Assembly: GCA_963769045.1 (NCBI GenBank)
Contig: CAVYKK010000009.1
Location: 309,548-373,547 of the forward strand
DNA length: 64,000 bases
Direction: 5' to 3'
Source: Methanocella_A sp963769045
GTDB taxonomy: Archaea; Halobacteriota; Methanocellia; Methanocellales; Methanocellaceae
Under the pieces are notes generated by a model. It was not told where the DNA came from and did not search any database. It saw nothing but the letters and a program-made list of their open reading frames with translations. The translations under genes and the position numbers were made by a program. Positions 1 through 7,250 of this stretch are shown piece by piece (positions within the stretch are counted from its first letter, which is position 1; each line of letters begins with the position of its first letter).

Positions 1-1
1 A

Positions 2-478
2 AAAGTCCTGTTTGGCAACGTAGTGGACCATGTGCTCCGCCACGCCCCTTGTGAAGTGATCATCTTCAGCTACCGGCGTGAATTATACCCGGTCATGTAC
101 GACCGCATCCTGGTGCCCACGTCAGGCTACAGGCACGCTCAGCGGGCAATGGACATCGCCATCAACTTCGTAAAGCGTTTCGGCGGGGAAATCACTGCGA
201 TGTACGTGGGCTCGTCCTCCGACGCGGAGAAAGCCAACATCGTCCTGAAGAAGACGGAAGCACACGCACAGCGCCTGGGCGTGAAGAGCGATACCCTGTT
301 CCGGACGGGCAACGTGGTCGATAAGATCATCGAGACGACACTGAACGGGCAGTACACGCTAATCATCATCGGCTCCACGGAGCGGCCTGGCTACTATAAG
401 TTCCTGCTCGGCAGTGTGGCCGACGAGATCGTAAAGCGGGCGCCATGCAATGTGCTCGTGGTACGGACGAAAAAATAA
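2..478 (+). CDS. Universal stress protein, tandem UspA domains (5' end outside window)
   Basis: Partial at the window edge: the frame is open from base 2. The first residues (LFGNVVDHVLRHAPCEV) are the end of a first UspA domain, followed by a complete second domain with the usual start (YDRILVPTSGY) and the nucleotide-binding G-2x-G-9x-G-S/T type tail (IGSTERPGYYKFLLGSVAD). A GTG at 23 could be read as a start, but the order of motifs matches the complete two-domain homologue at 58694-59512, so the gene almost surely begins upstream. UspA proteins are cytosolic ATP-binding stress proteins; the exact role is unknown. Sure of the family, not of the full length. Confidence 0.85.
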   Translation, partial: KVLFGNVVDHVLRHAPCEVIIFSYRRELYPVMYDRILVPTSGYRHAQRAMDIAINFVKRFGGEITAMYVGSSSDAEKANIVLKKTEAHAQRLGVKSDTLFRTGNVVDKIIETTLNGQYTLIIIGSTERPGYYKFLLGSVADEIVKRAPCNVLVVRTKK

Positions 479-716
479 CCGCTGCCCATATCGCCCGATA
501 ACCCGCCAGTTTTCAGCCGGATTGTCCAGCGACCGGCCTACAGTTAGACGATTTAGCCATAACCGTTATATCCGCTACCGCAGAATGTTCACCGCTGACA
601 GTTTGCGCGATGAAGCCCCGCATATTAGGACACCACAGGGCATACCAGACCTCCAGAAATTCAACCCGACCGCGTGCCGAGCGCTACCGTCAAGCAAACG
701 TACAGGAGGAACAACC

Positions 717-1115
717 ATCGAAACCAGTGAGATCGCCGTGCTGGACGAGAAAGAATCGAGGCTCGTGCAGCAGCTTGAAAATTTCGGGCTTTGCGGCTCC
801 GCAGCCCGGATCATAATTTATCTGAAGGTGAGCACCGATTCCACAATCAGAGAGATCGGGGCCTCCACAGGGCTGTCGACAGCCATGGTCAGCATTACGC
901 TAAAAAGGTTACGACAGGACGGGATCGTCAGGAGAGAGGCAACCGTCCGTAAAACACAAAAGAAAGCGCCTATCCGCTTTTGCCTGACAGGAGACTTTAA
1001 TCACGTCCTATCGATCATCGAAGAGAACAAGCGCAGAGAAGTCGAACAATTTATCAGGGAGACTTCCCGCGTCAAAAGGCAATGGGCCGCCCATTTCAAG
1101 CAACAGGGCTCATGA
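717..1115 (+). CDS. HTH transcriptional regulator (TrmB/MarR-like winged helix)
   Basis: About 130 residues with a winged-helix domain: the recognition region reads TIREIGASTGLSTAMVSITL followed by a basic wing (KRLRQDGIVRREATV), then a charged helical tail. It is a likely DNA-binding regulator; the target is unknown. Start choice is a problem. A perfect AGGAGG lies at 704-709, but 7 nt downstream is ATC (717), not ATG. The next in-frame starts are GTG 738, too far from the Shine-Dalgarno, and ATG 585, whose extra residues look non-coding. Either ATC is used or the base is wrong. The gene ends in a convergent intergenic region full of inverted repeats. Confidence 0.65.
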   Translation: METSEIAVLDEKESRLVQQLENFGLCGSAARIIIYLKVSTDSTIREIGASTGLSTAMVSITLKRLRQDGIVRREATVRKTQKKAPIRFCLTGDFNHVLSIIEENKRREVEQFIRETSRVKRQWAAHFKQQGS

Positions 1116-1196
1116 GTCGGATTTTTCATTAAAATAGCCCTTCAAACCGCTTAGCCGGCATTCCGCATAGAGTATAATCATTCGCATATTATTTTG

Positions 1197-1318
1197 TACA
1201 GGCTGAGAAGGCATCAGACACAAAGGCCACAATGGCCACGAGGTACACAGAGTACGGTTAAAGAAAGGGCCACCGCAGCCTCTTTCGATCAAGACTTCGT
1301 GTACTCTGTGTATAGTCA
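1197..1318. repeat. Word-repeat inverted repeat, GGCCAC family (copy 1)
   Basis: Begins with the family's conserved border (TGAGAAGGCATCAGACAC) and two GGCCAC words, then a 12-bp perfect inverted repeat TACACAGAGTAC (1244-1255) / GTACTCTGTGTA (1301-1312). The loop carries the family's CCTCTTT segment. It lies between convergent genes. The outer border AATGACTATA seen beside other copies occurs here in reverse (1312-1320). Confidence 0.75.
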
Positions 1319-1338
1319 TTCGTAAAAGGTTATGTACG

Positions 1339-1482
1339 CTCTTGACCCTTCCGACACGAAGGCCACGAAGGCCACGAGGTACACGACGTATACTTTTATA
1401 AGAGGCTGCTATTGCCTCTTTCCATCGAAGACCTCGCGTACATTGTGGCCATTGTGGCCTTCGTGTTGGAAGGGTCATGAGC
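1339..1482. repeat. Word-repeat inverted repeat, GGCCAC family (copy 2)
   Basis: Arms of about 40 bp, 1344-1382 and 1440-1476, both ending in GACCCTTCC/GGAAGGGTC and built from ACGAAGGCCAC words. The loop has its own small hairpin (AGAGGC / GCCTCTT). It follows copy 1 directly. Just beyond it a 16-nt direct repeat AATGACTATACTCTGT occurs at 1502-1517 and 1564-1579; this motif resembles the outer border of other copies. Confidence 0.8.
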
Positions 1483-1623
1483 CTGAACAAAAAGATACAG
1501 GAATGACTATACTCTGTGAACTCTGTGTTTGGTGGCTTATCTGCATACACAAAAAGCAACCCCAATGACTATACTCTGTCACAGGTGCCGGCTCAGGATG
1601 CAAAAAAATTGGAACGACTATTC

Positions 1624-3003
1624 TTATATCCCGTATTTCGACTTGAGGTCGTAGACGGCGCGCTCGACGGCCTTCAGCGTCTTTTCGGCCTCCATGGCGG
1701 TCATTTTTTCGCCGGCCATCACTCGCTCGTAACAAGTGATTGCGTTGTCGAGGTCCTGGCCGTTCTCGCCGAGATACGGCGCCAGCGTATCGGAAATCTC
1801 GCCGTCATAGCTGTCGGCGATCAGCTTTTTCAGGTAGAGGACACGGTCGTACAGCGAGCAGTCCTCGACGCTGGTGTAGTCGAGAATATGGTCGCCGGTC
1901 AGCGAGCTGCGCAGGAGCGCGTTCAGGAACGCGTCGAACGCCATGACGGCGTCGACGACGGAAAGCGAATAGTTCTCCTCGCCCAGCAGCCGGCGGGCGT
2001 TGAGCAGCATGAGCTTGTAGACCGCGGGCTCAGAGGACAGCATCATGTTCAGCATCATGACGTCCTCAGAGGACAGGGTCACCGGCTCCGCCGGCGGCAC
2101 GGCGTCCGCACGGTAGATGTCCATGGGCTCGCTGAAGGCATTCTTCAGGCTGACCTGCCCGACGCTGAAGCTACGGTGGTTCAGGCTGAAGCCGATGTCT
2201 TCCCGGACAAGCGCCAGGGACAGCATGAACCTTTTCACGTGCTCGAAGGCCTCATTGCCCAGCAGTCCTGCCTTCGCGGGAGCGCCCTCCATGAGTCCCC
2301 TGACGACTTCGTGAGTAGTTTCGAACTCGACCGTGCCGGAGGTGGACTTGCCAGACAGGCCTGTGACCGGGTGCAGGTTCTCGATCTTGATCAGCTTCTT
2401 CTGGTCAAGGTAGGTGACCGGGGAAGGAAGGTCGACCGCGAAGCCGTTGACAGTGAACTCCACCCTGACGATGAACGGCAGCCCGGCCGTCAGCAGGTGC
2501 TCCAGCGCTCCCGTCGGGGAACTCCGGGCCAGCGTCTCCTCCTGCTTTTTCTTCAGGTCCGTCGCACGCCGGGCTACGACCGAATCGTAGACGGCCTTCT
2601 CCCGCTCTACGATGCTCAGGTACTCCCCGCCCAGCGATTCGCCGAGCATCTTCATCTCGAGGAAGTAGCTCTCGAACTCGTCGGGCGTCATGGAACCTGA
2701 GATGCTCATCAGGTTGTAGAGCGTATTGAACATGGATTCCCGGGTCGCGTTCGCGTGAGACTTCTTGGTCTCGTAGGAGCGCACGAAAAAGTCTTTGGCA
2801 TCTTTGGCCTGACCGTCCTTCAATAACGTAAGGCCGATGTTGTTCTGGGCCTCGGCGATTTCCTTGTAAGACTGGTTCTTCTCGAATAGCGTCAGCGCGA
2901 CCTCGAACTCGGTACGGGCCTGACTATACTTTTTCAAAGAGAGTAAATAATTCCCGTTCTGGAACCTTCGCATAGCTATCTTCAGTGATTTCTCGGCATC
3001 CAT
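1624..3003 (-). CDS. TPR-repeat protein of unknown function
   Basis: A 459-residue soluble protein. Residues 1-90 or so form two or three tetratricopeptide-like helical hairpins (GNYLLSLKKYSQARTEFEVA, AEAQNNIGLTLLKDGQAKDA), which usually bind other proteins. The remainder has no motif I recognise; it contains a beta-rich middle and a helical C-terminus. No signal peptide and no membrane span. The start at 3003 gives an N-terminus (MDAEKSLKIAMRRF) that leads straight into the first repeat. It is divergent from DNA ligase, with repeat copy 3 between them. A scaffold or regulatory role is possible but not shown. Confidence 0.7.
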   Translation of the reverse strand: MDAEKSLKIAMRRFQNGNYLLSLKKYSQARTEFEVALTLFEKNQSYKEIAEAQNNIGLTLLKDGQAKDAKDFFVRSYETKKSHANATRESMFNTLYNLMSISGSMTPDEFESYFLEMKMLGESLGGEYLSIVEREKAVYDSVVARRATDLKKKQEETLARSSPTGALEHLLTAGLPFIVRVEFTVNGFAVDLPSPVTYLDQKKLIKIENLHPVTGLSGKSTSGTVEFETTHEVVRGLMEGAPAKAGLLGNEAFEHVKRFMLSLALVREDIGFSLNHRSFSVGQVSLKNAFSEPMDIYRADAVPPAEPVTLSSEDVMMLNMMLSSEPAVYKLMLLNARRLLGEENYSLSVVDAVMAFDAFLNALLRSSLTGDHILDYTSVEDCSLYDRVLYLKKLIADSYDGEISDTLAPYLGENGQDLDNAITCYERVMAGEKMTAMEAEKTLKAVERAVYDLKSKYGI

Positions 3004-3083
3004 TCCAATCCATTCCCGTGTAATAATTAGCCGCTTTCGATATTTAAGCGTTGTACTCTTTCTGTTTATTCGCTAACACGTAT

Positions 3084-3278
3084 CACGCTGCGCTTGCGAC
3101 CACAAAGACGTAGTCATTCCTGAAATGTTGTATACAATGAGAAGGCATCAGACACGAAGGCCACAAAGGCCACAAAGGCCACGAAGTCCTTTTTATGAAG
3201 AGGCTTCCATTAACCTTTTAAACGTACGTTGTGGCCATTGTCGGCCTTCGTGGCCTTTGTGGCCGCAAGCGCAGCGTG
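3084..3278. repeat. MITE-like word-repeat element with terminal inverted repeats (copy 3)
   Basis: 195 bp bounded by perfect 14-bp terminal inverted repeats CACGCTGCGCTTGC (3084-3097) and GCAAGCGCAGCGTG (3265-3278). Inside are the family border (ATTCCTGAAATGTTGTATAC), a left arm of GGCCACAAA words, the central CTTTTTATGAAGAGGCTTCC, the palindrome ACGTACGT and a right arm of TTTGTGGCC words. The element at 48852-49084 has the same order in reverse. It lies between the divergent TPR-protein and ligase genes, so it is not a terminator for either. Confidence 0.85.
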
Positions 3279-3365
3279 GTGCGTGGATTTATTTGCACAT
3301 CCATGCATCGAGAAAATATATGCCTGAGTAAGCCCATTATCATGCGGAAACCAAAGTGAGATACA

Positions 3366-5069
3366 ATGCTTTTTAACGTGCTCGTCGACGTATACGAACG
3401 GCTGAAGGCTACGCCTTCCCGGCTGGAGAAGACCGCGCTGATCGCCGACTTTATCGGCCAGGTGCCGGCGGACGACCTGCCGATCATCGTGACCTTCCTG
3501 ACCGGGCGCATATTCCCTGGCTGGGATCAGCGGAAGACGGGTATCGCCAGTCAGTCGATGATCAAGATTATCTCGACGATCACCCATAACAGCGAGGCTA
3601 TGGTCGTCGACAGCTACAAGCATAGCGGACAGCTCGGGCTGACGGCAGAGGAAATGTTCGCAAAGCGGAAGCAGCAGACGTTCTTCGAGCCGGAGGACGT
3701 CACGGTCAAGGAGCTGTACGCAGTTTTCTCGGAGCTGGCCCGGCTAAGCGGTGCCGGCTCGGCGACGAAGAAGCAGAAAATTCTGGTGGGCGTGCTGAAC
3801 AGGGCGACGTCGCCAGTGGAGGCCAGGTACATTGTCAGTCTGACCATCGAGAACGTGCTCTCGGGCGCCAAAGAAGGCGTTATGGAGGAAGCGATCGCTA
3901 AAGCCTTCGGCGTGGACGCAGGGCTCATCCGGCGGGCGCACATGCTGACATCGGACCTGGGCGAGACGGCGAAGATCGCGAAGCTAGAGGGCGCCGACGG
4001 CCTCGCGGCGATCACGATCCAGCCCATGCGGCCAGTACGGCCTATGCTGGCGCAGAACGTGGCGAACATCCGGGAAGCGCTGGACGAGATGGGGGGCACT
4101 GCCGAGTTTGAGGTCAAGTACGACGGCGCCAGGCTGCAGATACATAAGAAAGGCAATGAGGTCAGACTGTATTCCCGGCGGCTGGAAGACCTGACGGATG
4201 CATTGCCGGAGATCGTCAACTTTGTCCGGCAGAGCGTGACATCGGACACCGCCATCCTTGACAGCGAGTGCATCGCCATCGACAGGGCGACGGGCCGGCC
4301 GATACCGTTCCAGAACATCCTGACCAGGCTCCGGCGCATCTACAAGGTAGAGGAGACCCGCCTGCAGTTCCCGCTGAATTTGAGACCGTTCGACGTGCTG
4401 TACAATAACGGCCAGAGCCTGCTGGAGCTGCCGTTGCGAGAGCGGCGCGTGATACTGGAGACGATCATCGCCCCGCTCAACGGCGAATGCAAGCCGGCGG
4501 AAGGGCTGATCACCGGCGACGAGGCGAAGGCGCAGGAGATGTTCGGCGAGTCTATCCGCAGCGGCAACGAGGGGCTCATGGGCAAAGACCTGAACGCGAC
4601 CTATACGCCGGGCGTCCGTGGCAAGAAGATGGTGAAGATCAAGTCGGTACTGGATACACTTGACCTCGCCATCGTATCGGCCGAATGGGGCCACGGCCGG
4701 AAGGCCGGATGGCTCACCTCCTTCGAGGTCGCCTGCCTCGACGAGCAGTCGGGAGAATACCTGGTAATGGGCAAAGTCGCGAGCGGCTTCTCGGACGAGG
4801 AGCTGATCGCCATGACCGAGCGGCTCAAGCCACTGATCACCGGCGAACATGGCCGTATCGCGGACGTCCAGCCGGACGTGATTGTCGAGGTCAAGTTCGA
4901 GGAGATACAGACCAGCCCGATTTATAATTCAGGCTATGCGCTGCGGTTCCCGCGGCTGGTTCGTGTGCGGGAAGACCTGAGCCCGGAAGAGGTAAACACA
5001 TTCGCCCGGGTGATGAACATCTATAACATCCAGCAGCGGTACGTGAGCAAGCCCAAAGAGCAGCCATGA
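3366..5069 (+). CDS. lig: ATP-dependent DNA ligase
   Basis: 567 residues, normal length for the archaeal replicative ligase, which seals Okazaki-fragment nicks using ATP. The order is as expected: N-terminal DNA-binding domain (to about residue 230), nucleotidyltransferase domain with motif I KYDGARLQIH carrying the adenylated lysine (near residue 258), motif III/IV region (RPFDVLYNNG, GLMGKDLNATY), motif V (KKMVKIKSVLDTLDL), then the OB-fold. The start ATG 3366 is preceded by GTGAG about 5 nt away. The stop overlaps the ATG of the RDD-like remnant downstream (ATGA). Confidence 0.95.
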   Translation: MLFNVLVDVYERLKATPSRLEKTALIADFIGQVPADDLPIIVTFLTGRIFPGWDQRKTGIASQSMIKIISTITHNSEAMVVDSYKHSGQLGLTAEEMFAKRKQQTFFEPEDVTVKELYAVFSELARLSGAGSATKKQKILVGVLNRATSPVEARYIVSLTIENVLSGAKEGVMEEAIAKAFGVDAGLIRRAHMLTSDLGETAKIAKLEGADGLAAITIQPMRPVRPMLAQNVANIREALDEMGGTAEFEVKYDGARLQIHKKGNEVRLYSRRLEDLTDALPEIVNFVRQSVTSDTAILDSECIAIDRATGRPIPFQNILTRLRRIYKVEETRLQFPLNLRPFDVLYNNGQSLLELPLRERRVILETIIAPLNGECKPAEGLITGDEAKAQEMFGESIRSGNEGLMGKDLNATYTPGVRGKKMVKIKSVLDTLDLAIVSAEWGHGRKAGWLTSFEVACLDEQSGEYLVMGKVASGFSDEELIAMTERLKPLITGEHGRIADVQPDVIVEVKFEEIQTSPIYNSGYALRFPRLVRVREDLSPEEVNTFARVMNIYNIQQRYVSKPKEQP

Positions 5070-5203
5070 GCCCTCGCACCGCCGACAGCCTGCACTGCAA
5101 AGCTTTCATTTATTTTGTAGCGGATACACTCACGATCTTGATGAACGATAAGAAACAGAGCATTCACGACATGGTCGCCGGCACGGTTGTCGTCTATAAG
5201 TAA
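5066..5203 (+). pseudogene. RDD-family protein remnant (C-terminal fragment)
   Basis: A 45-codon open frame overlapping the ligase stop by ATGA. Its last 20 residues (MNDKKQSIHDMVAGTVVVYK) match the conserved C-terminal end of RDD membrane proteins, where a positively charged loop is followed by 'HD-LAGT-VV'. The membrane helices that should precede it are missing, so this looks like the tail of a deleted gene. It could still be translated by coupling to lig. The family call rests on the tail motif only. Confidence 0.55.
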
Positions 5204-5438
5204 TCCGCCTGTCGTAAGGTTATATCAATATTTTTCTACTCTTTTTGGCTGACGATAGTCTACCAAATGCGCAGACTTTTTGTTTATATGGCAGTAAAAG
5301 CTTTCAATAAATATATAAGCACCAAATAAATAAAAATAAATGCATATTGTACTTGCTGTAGCACGAGTCAGGCTGCAAATGAGCAACGGTCAGCCATCCT
5401 TACAGCAGACGATTAAAACGCACCATAGAGGTGAGAAA

Positions 5439-6263
5439 ATGCTCGACAAGAAACGATTCATAGTCTGTACGCTTATAGTATCTGCCCTTTTTGTTTCCCT
5501 GTCCATCGGCTGCACGTCAGCGCAGTCGGCGAACAATACGTCAACGACTGCGACCATCATCGGCCAGGTCACGGTCAATGGCGTGGCCACGAACGGCGTC
5601 GCCGTCACCGTGGGCTCCAGCTCGGCTACAACGACGGATTATCAGGGCACAAGCGGCGTATATGCCGTCAGCAACGTGCCATACGGGGTCAGCCTGCCGT
5701 TTACCGCCAGCTACCAGGGCCACACGTATACGGATACCATCGACCCCTTAAGCACGGCCCAGCAATACTACCAGATATCGGCGGTCGACATCAACACCAC
5801 GACGTCGACCCCGGTGCCTGCCACGCCCACGCCGGTTGCGAATGCTACGGCGACGCCAGCACCAAACGCGACAGCGACTCCGGCGCCTAATGCTACTGTA
5901 ACGCCAGCGCCCAATGCCACTGCAACGCCAGCGCCCAATGCCACTGCAACGCCAGCGCCCAATGCCACGGCGACCCCGGCTCCAAACGCGACGGTGACCC
6001 CGGTACCTAACTCCACCGTCACTCCGGCGCCAGCCTCTGTCGCGCCAGCGCCAGTCCCGCCTGCTCCGATGACAGTAGCAGCCACGCCGATGCCGGTTAC
6101 ACCCACACCATTGCCGGTGACACCGACTCCCATGCCTACCGCGACACCGGCACCAACGCTGCCTCAGACACCCACTCAGACGAAATCGCCGGGCTTTGAA
6201 GGTTTGCTGGCGGTCATGTCCGTGCTTGCAGTCGGGTATATGGTATTGAAGAAGAAGCGATAG
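5439..6263 (+). CDS. Exported surface protein with Thr/Pro repeat stalk and PGF-CTERM anchor
   Basis: About 274 residues. The start ATG 5439 follows GAGGTGA and gives a clean signal peptide (KKRFIVCTLIVSALFVSLSI) with a Cys just after it, so lipidation is possible. A small beta-sandwich region (about 30-125) precedes a low-complexity stalk of repeated NATATPAP units, a likely glycosylated linker. The C-terminus SPGFEGLLAVMSVLAVGYM plus a basic tail is the PGF-CTERM signal, recognised by archaeosortase for cell-surface attachment. An A/T-rich TATA-like stretch (AATAAATATATAAGCACC) lies near 5308-5326. Function is unknown; probably structural or adhesive. Confidence 0.85.
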   Translation: MLDKKRFIVCTLIVSALFVSLSIGCTSAQSANNTSTTATIIGQVTVNGVATNGVAVTVGSSSATTTDYQGTSGVYAVSNVPYGVSLPFTASYQGHTYTDTIDPLSTAQQYYQISAVDINTTTSTPVPATPTPVANATATPAPNATATPAPNATVTPAPNATATPAPNATATPAPNATATPAPNATVTPVPNSTVTPAPASVAPAPVPPAPMTVAATPMPVTPTPLPVTPTPMPTATPAPTLPQTPTQTKSPGFEGLLAVMSVLAVGYMVLKKKR

Positions 6264-6454
6264 GCGCTTCTTCTTTCTTTTCCACTTTTTTTAACAGCAA
6301 CAGGCATATTTGCGTGCAGTCCGCGATCAGCCGGATATGGCCCGCCCTAAAAAATGGAAGTATATATGCTTGCTGAAAAACCCGTGAGCCAGAGGGGTGA
6401 TTTCCGCTTACATATTGCCATACGTTATTATCAAGGCGGGGAGGATTAGCGTCT

Positions 6455-6571
6455 ATGCAACTCTTTCGCGAAAAGGTCCGGGAAATAGAGGCCGATTTCG
6501 ATACGATGACCGTCATCGACCCGAAAGCAGAATTCCTGCCGCTGGACGACTGCGATCGGGATGATTACTGA
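6455..6571 (+). CDS. Small acidic ORF, 38 residues
   Basis: ATG 6455 is preceded by GGGGAGG about 12 nt upstream. The peptide begins MQLFREKVREIEADFDTM and ends in an acidic run with a single Cys. It is otherwise alone between the surface protein and a nitroreductase. No family recognised; it is supported only by the ribosome site and codon pattern. Confidence 0.3.
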   Translation: MQLFREKVREIEADFDTMTVIDPKAEFLPLDDCDRDDY

Positions 6572-6625
6572 GCGAAAACCAGTCGATCGGCCCGTGACAG
6601 AATTACTCAAGCCGGAACGAGACAC

Positions 6626-7228
6626 ATGGATTTTAAGACGATTGTCACACAGCGCTATAACGTGAAAAAATTCGACGGCAGCAGGATTGACGAGTCCCGG
6701 CTACAGGAGCTTTTTGACATCATCCGCTACGCGCCGTCCGCGGATAACCTCCAGCCCTGGAAGATCAAGGTAATCGGAGACCGGGAAACGCTGGACCGGC
6801 TCATCCCCGCGACGCTGCCGTTCAACCAGGAACGGATAAAGACGTGCTCGCATCTTTTATTGTTTTGCGCGGATAGAGACCTGGAATCACACTGGCCCCG
6901 GCTCGAAGCGGCCATGAGAGAGGCCGGGCTGCCGGAAACAGAAATCCAGCACACTGCCGGCGTGGCGAAAATGATCATGAGCCGGTCGCCCGAGGAGCGG
7001 CTGAACCGGTCGCAATGGGACGTATTTCTCGCGGTGGGCAACGCTGTCAACGGCGCGAAAGCGCTGGGGATCGATGCATCACTCATGGGCGGTTTCAACG
7101 CGAAGGAATTCATCCGTATACTATCGCTACCGGATAATCTTGCCCCCGTGCTGCTGGTCGCCCTGGGAAAAGCGGGTGACAGACCACTTCCGAAGGTCAG
7201 GTTCTCCCGAGACGAGATATTTTTCTAA
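6626..7228 (+). CDS. Nitroreductase-family flavoprotein
   Basis: 200 residues, typical size for an FMN-dependent nitroreductase fold enzyme. The N-terminus has the family motif VTQRYNVKKFD and then IRYAPSADNLQPWKIKVIGD, the FMN phosphate-binding segment (here APSADN in place of the usual APSGGN). The C-terminal half keeps GNAVNGAKALGIDASLMGGF, matching the 'A-N-LAA-ALGLG' helix. It reduces an unidentified substrate with NAD(P)H. It has little sequence in common with the second nitroreductase at 23146-23661. It converges on pheT with 22 nt between the stops. Confidence 0.85.
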   Translation: MDFKTIVTQRYNVKKFDGSRIDESRLQELFDIIRYAPSADNLQPWKIKVIGDRETLDRLIPATLPFNQERIKTCSHLLLFCADRDLESHWPRLEAAMREAGLPETEIQHTAGVAKMIMSRSPEERLNRSQWDVFLAVGNAVNGAKALGIDASLMGGFNAKEFIRILSLPDNLAPVLLVALGKAGDRPLPKVRFSRDEIFF

Positions 7229-7250
7229 AAAGGTAAAATGGAAAGGTCAC

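Noticed and set aside
1516..2700. A 394-codon plus-strand frame over the TPR gene
   Set aside because: It is the antisense of a gene with clear TPR repeats, and its product shows no domain.
3125..3270. The GGCCACAAA words looked like a CRISPR array
   Set aside because: The units are 9 nt, contiguous and arranged as an inverted repeat; there are no unique spacers of 30-40 nt. No CRISPR array is seen anywhere in the window.
6214..6516. Minus-strand frame after the surface protein
   Set aside because: Overlaps the PGF-CTERM coding end and has no ribosome site or domain; the small plus-strand frame at 6455 is slightly better supported.
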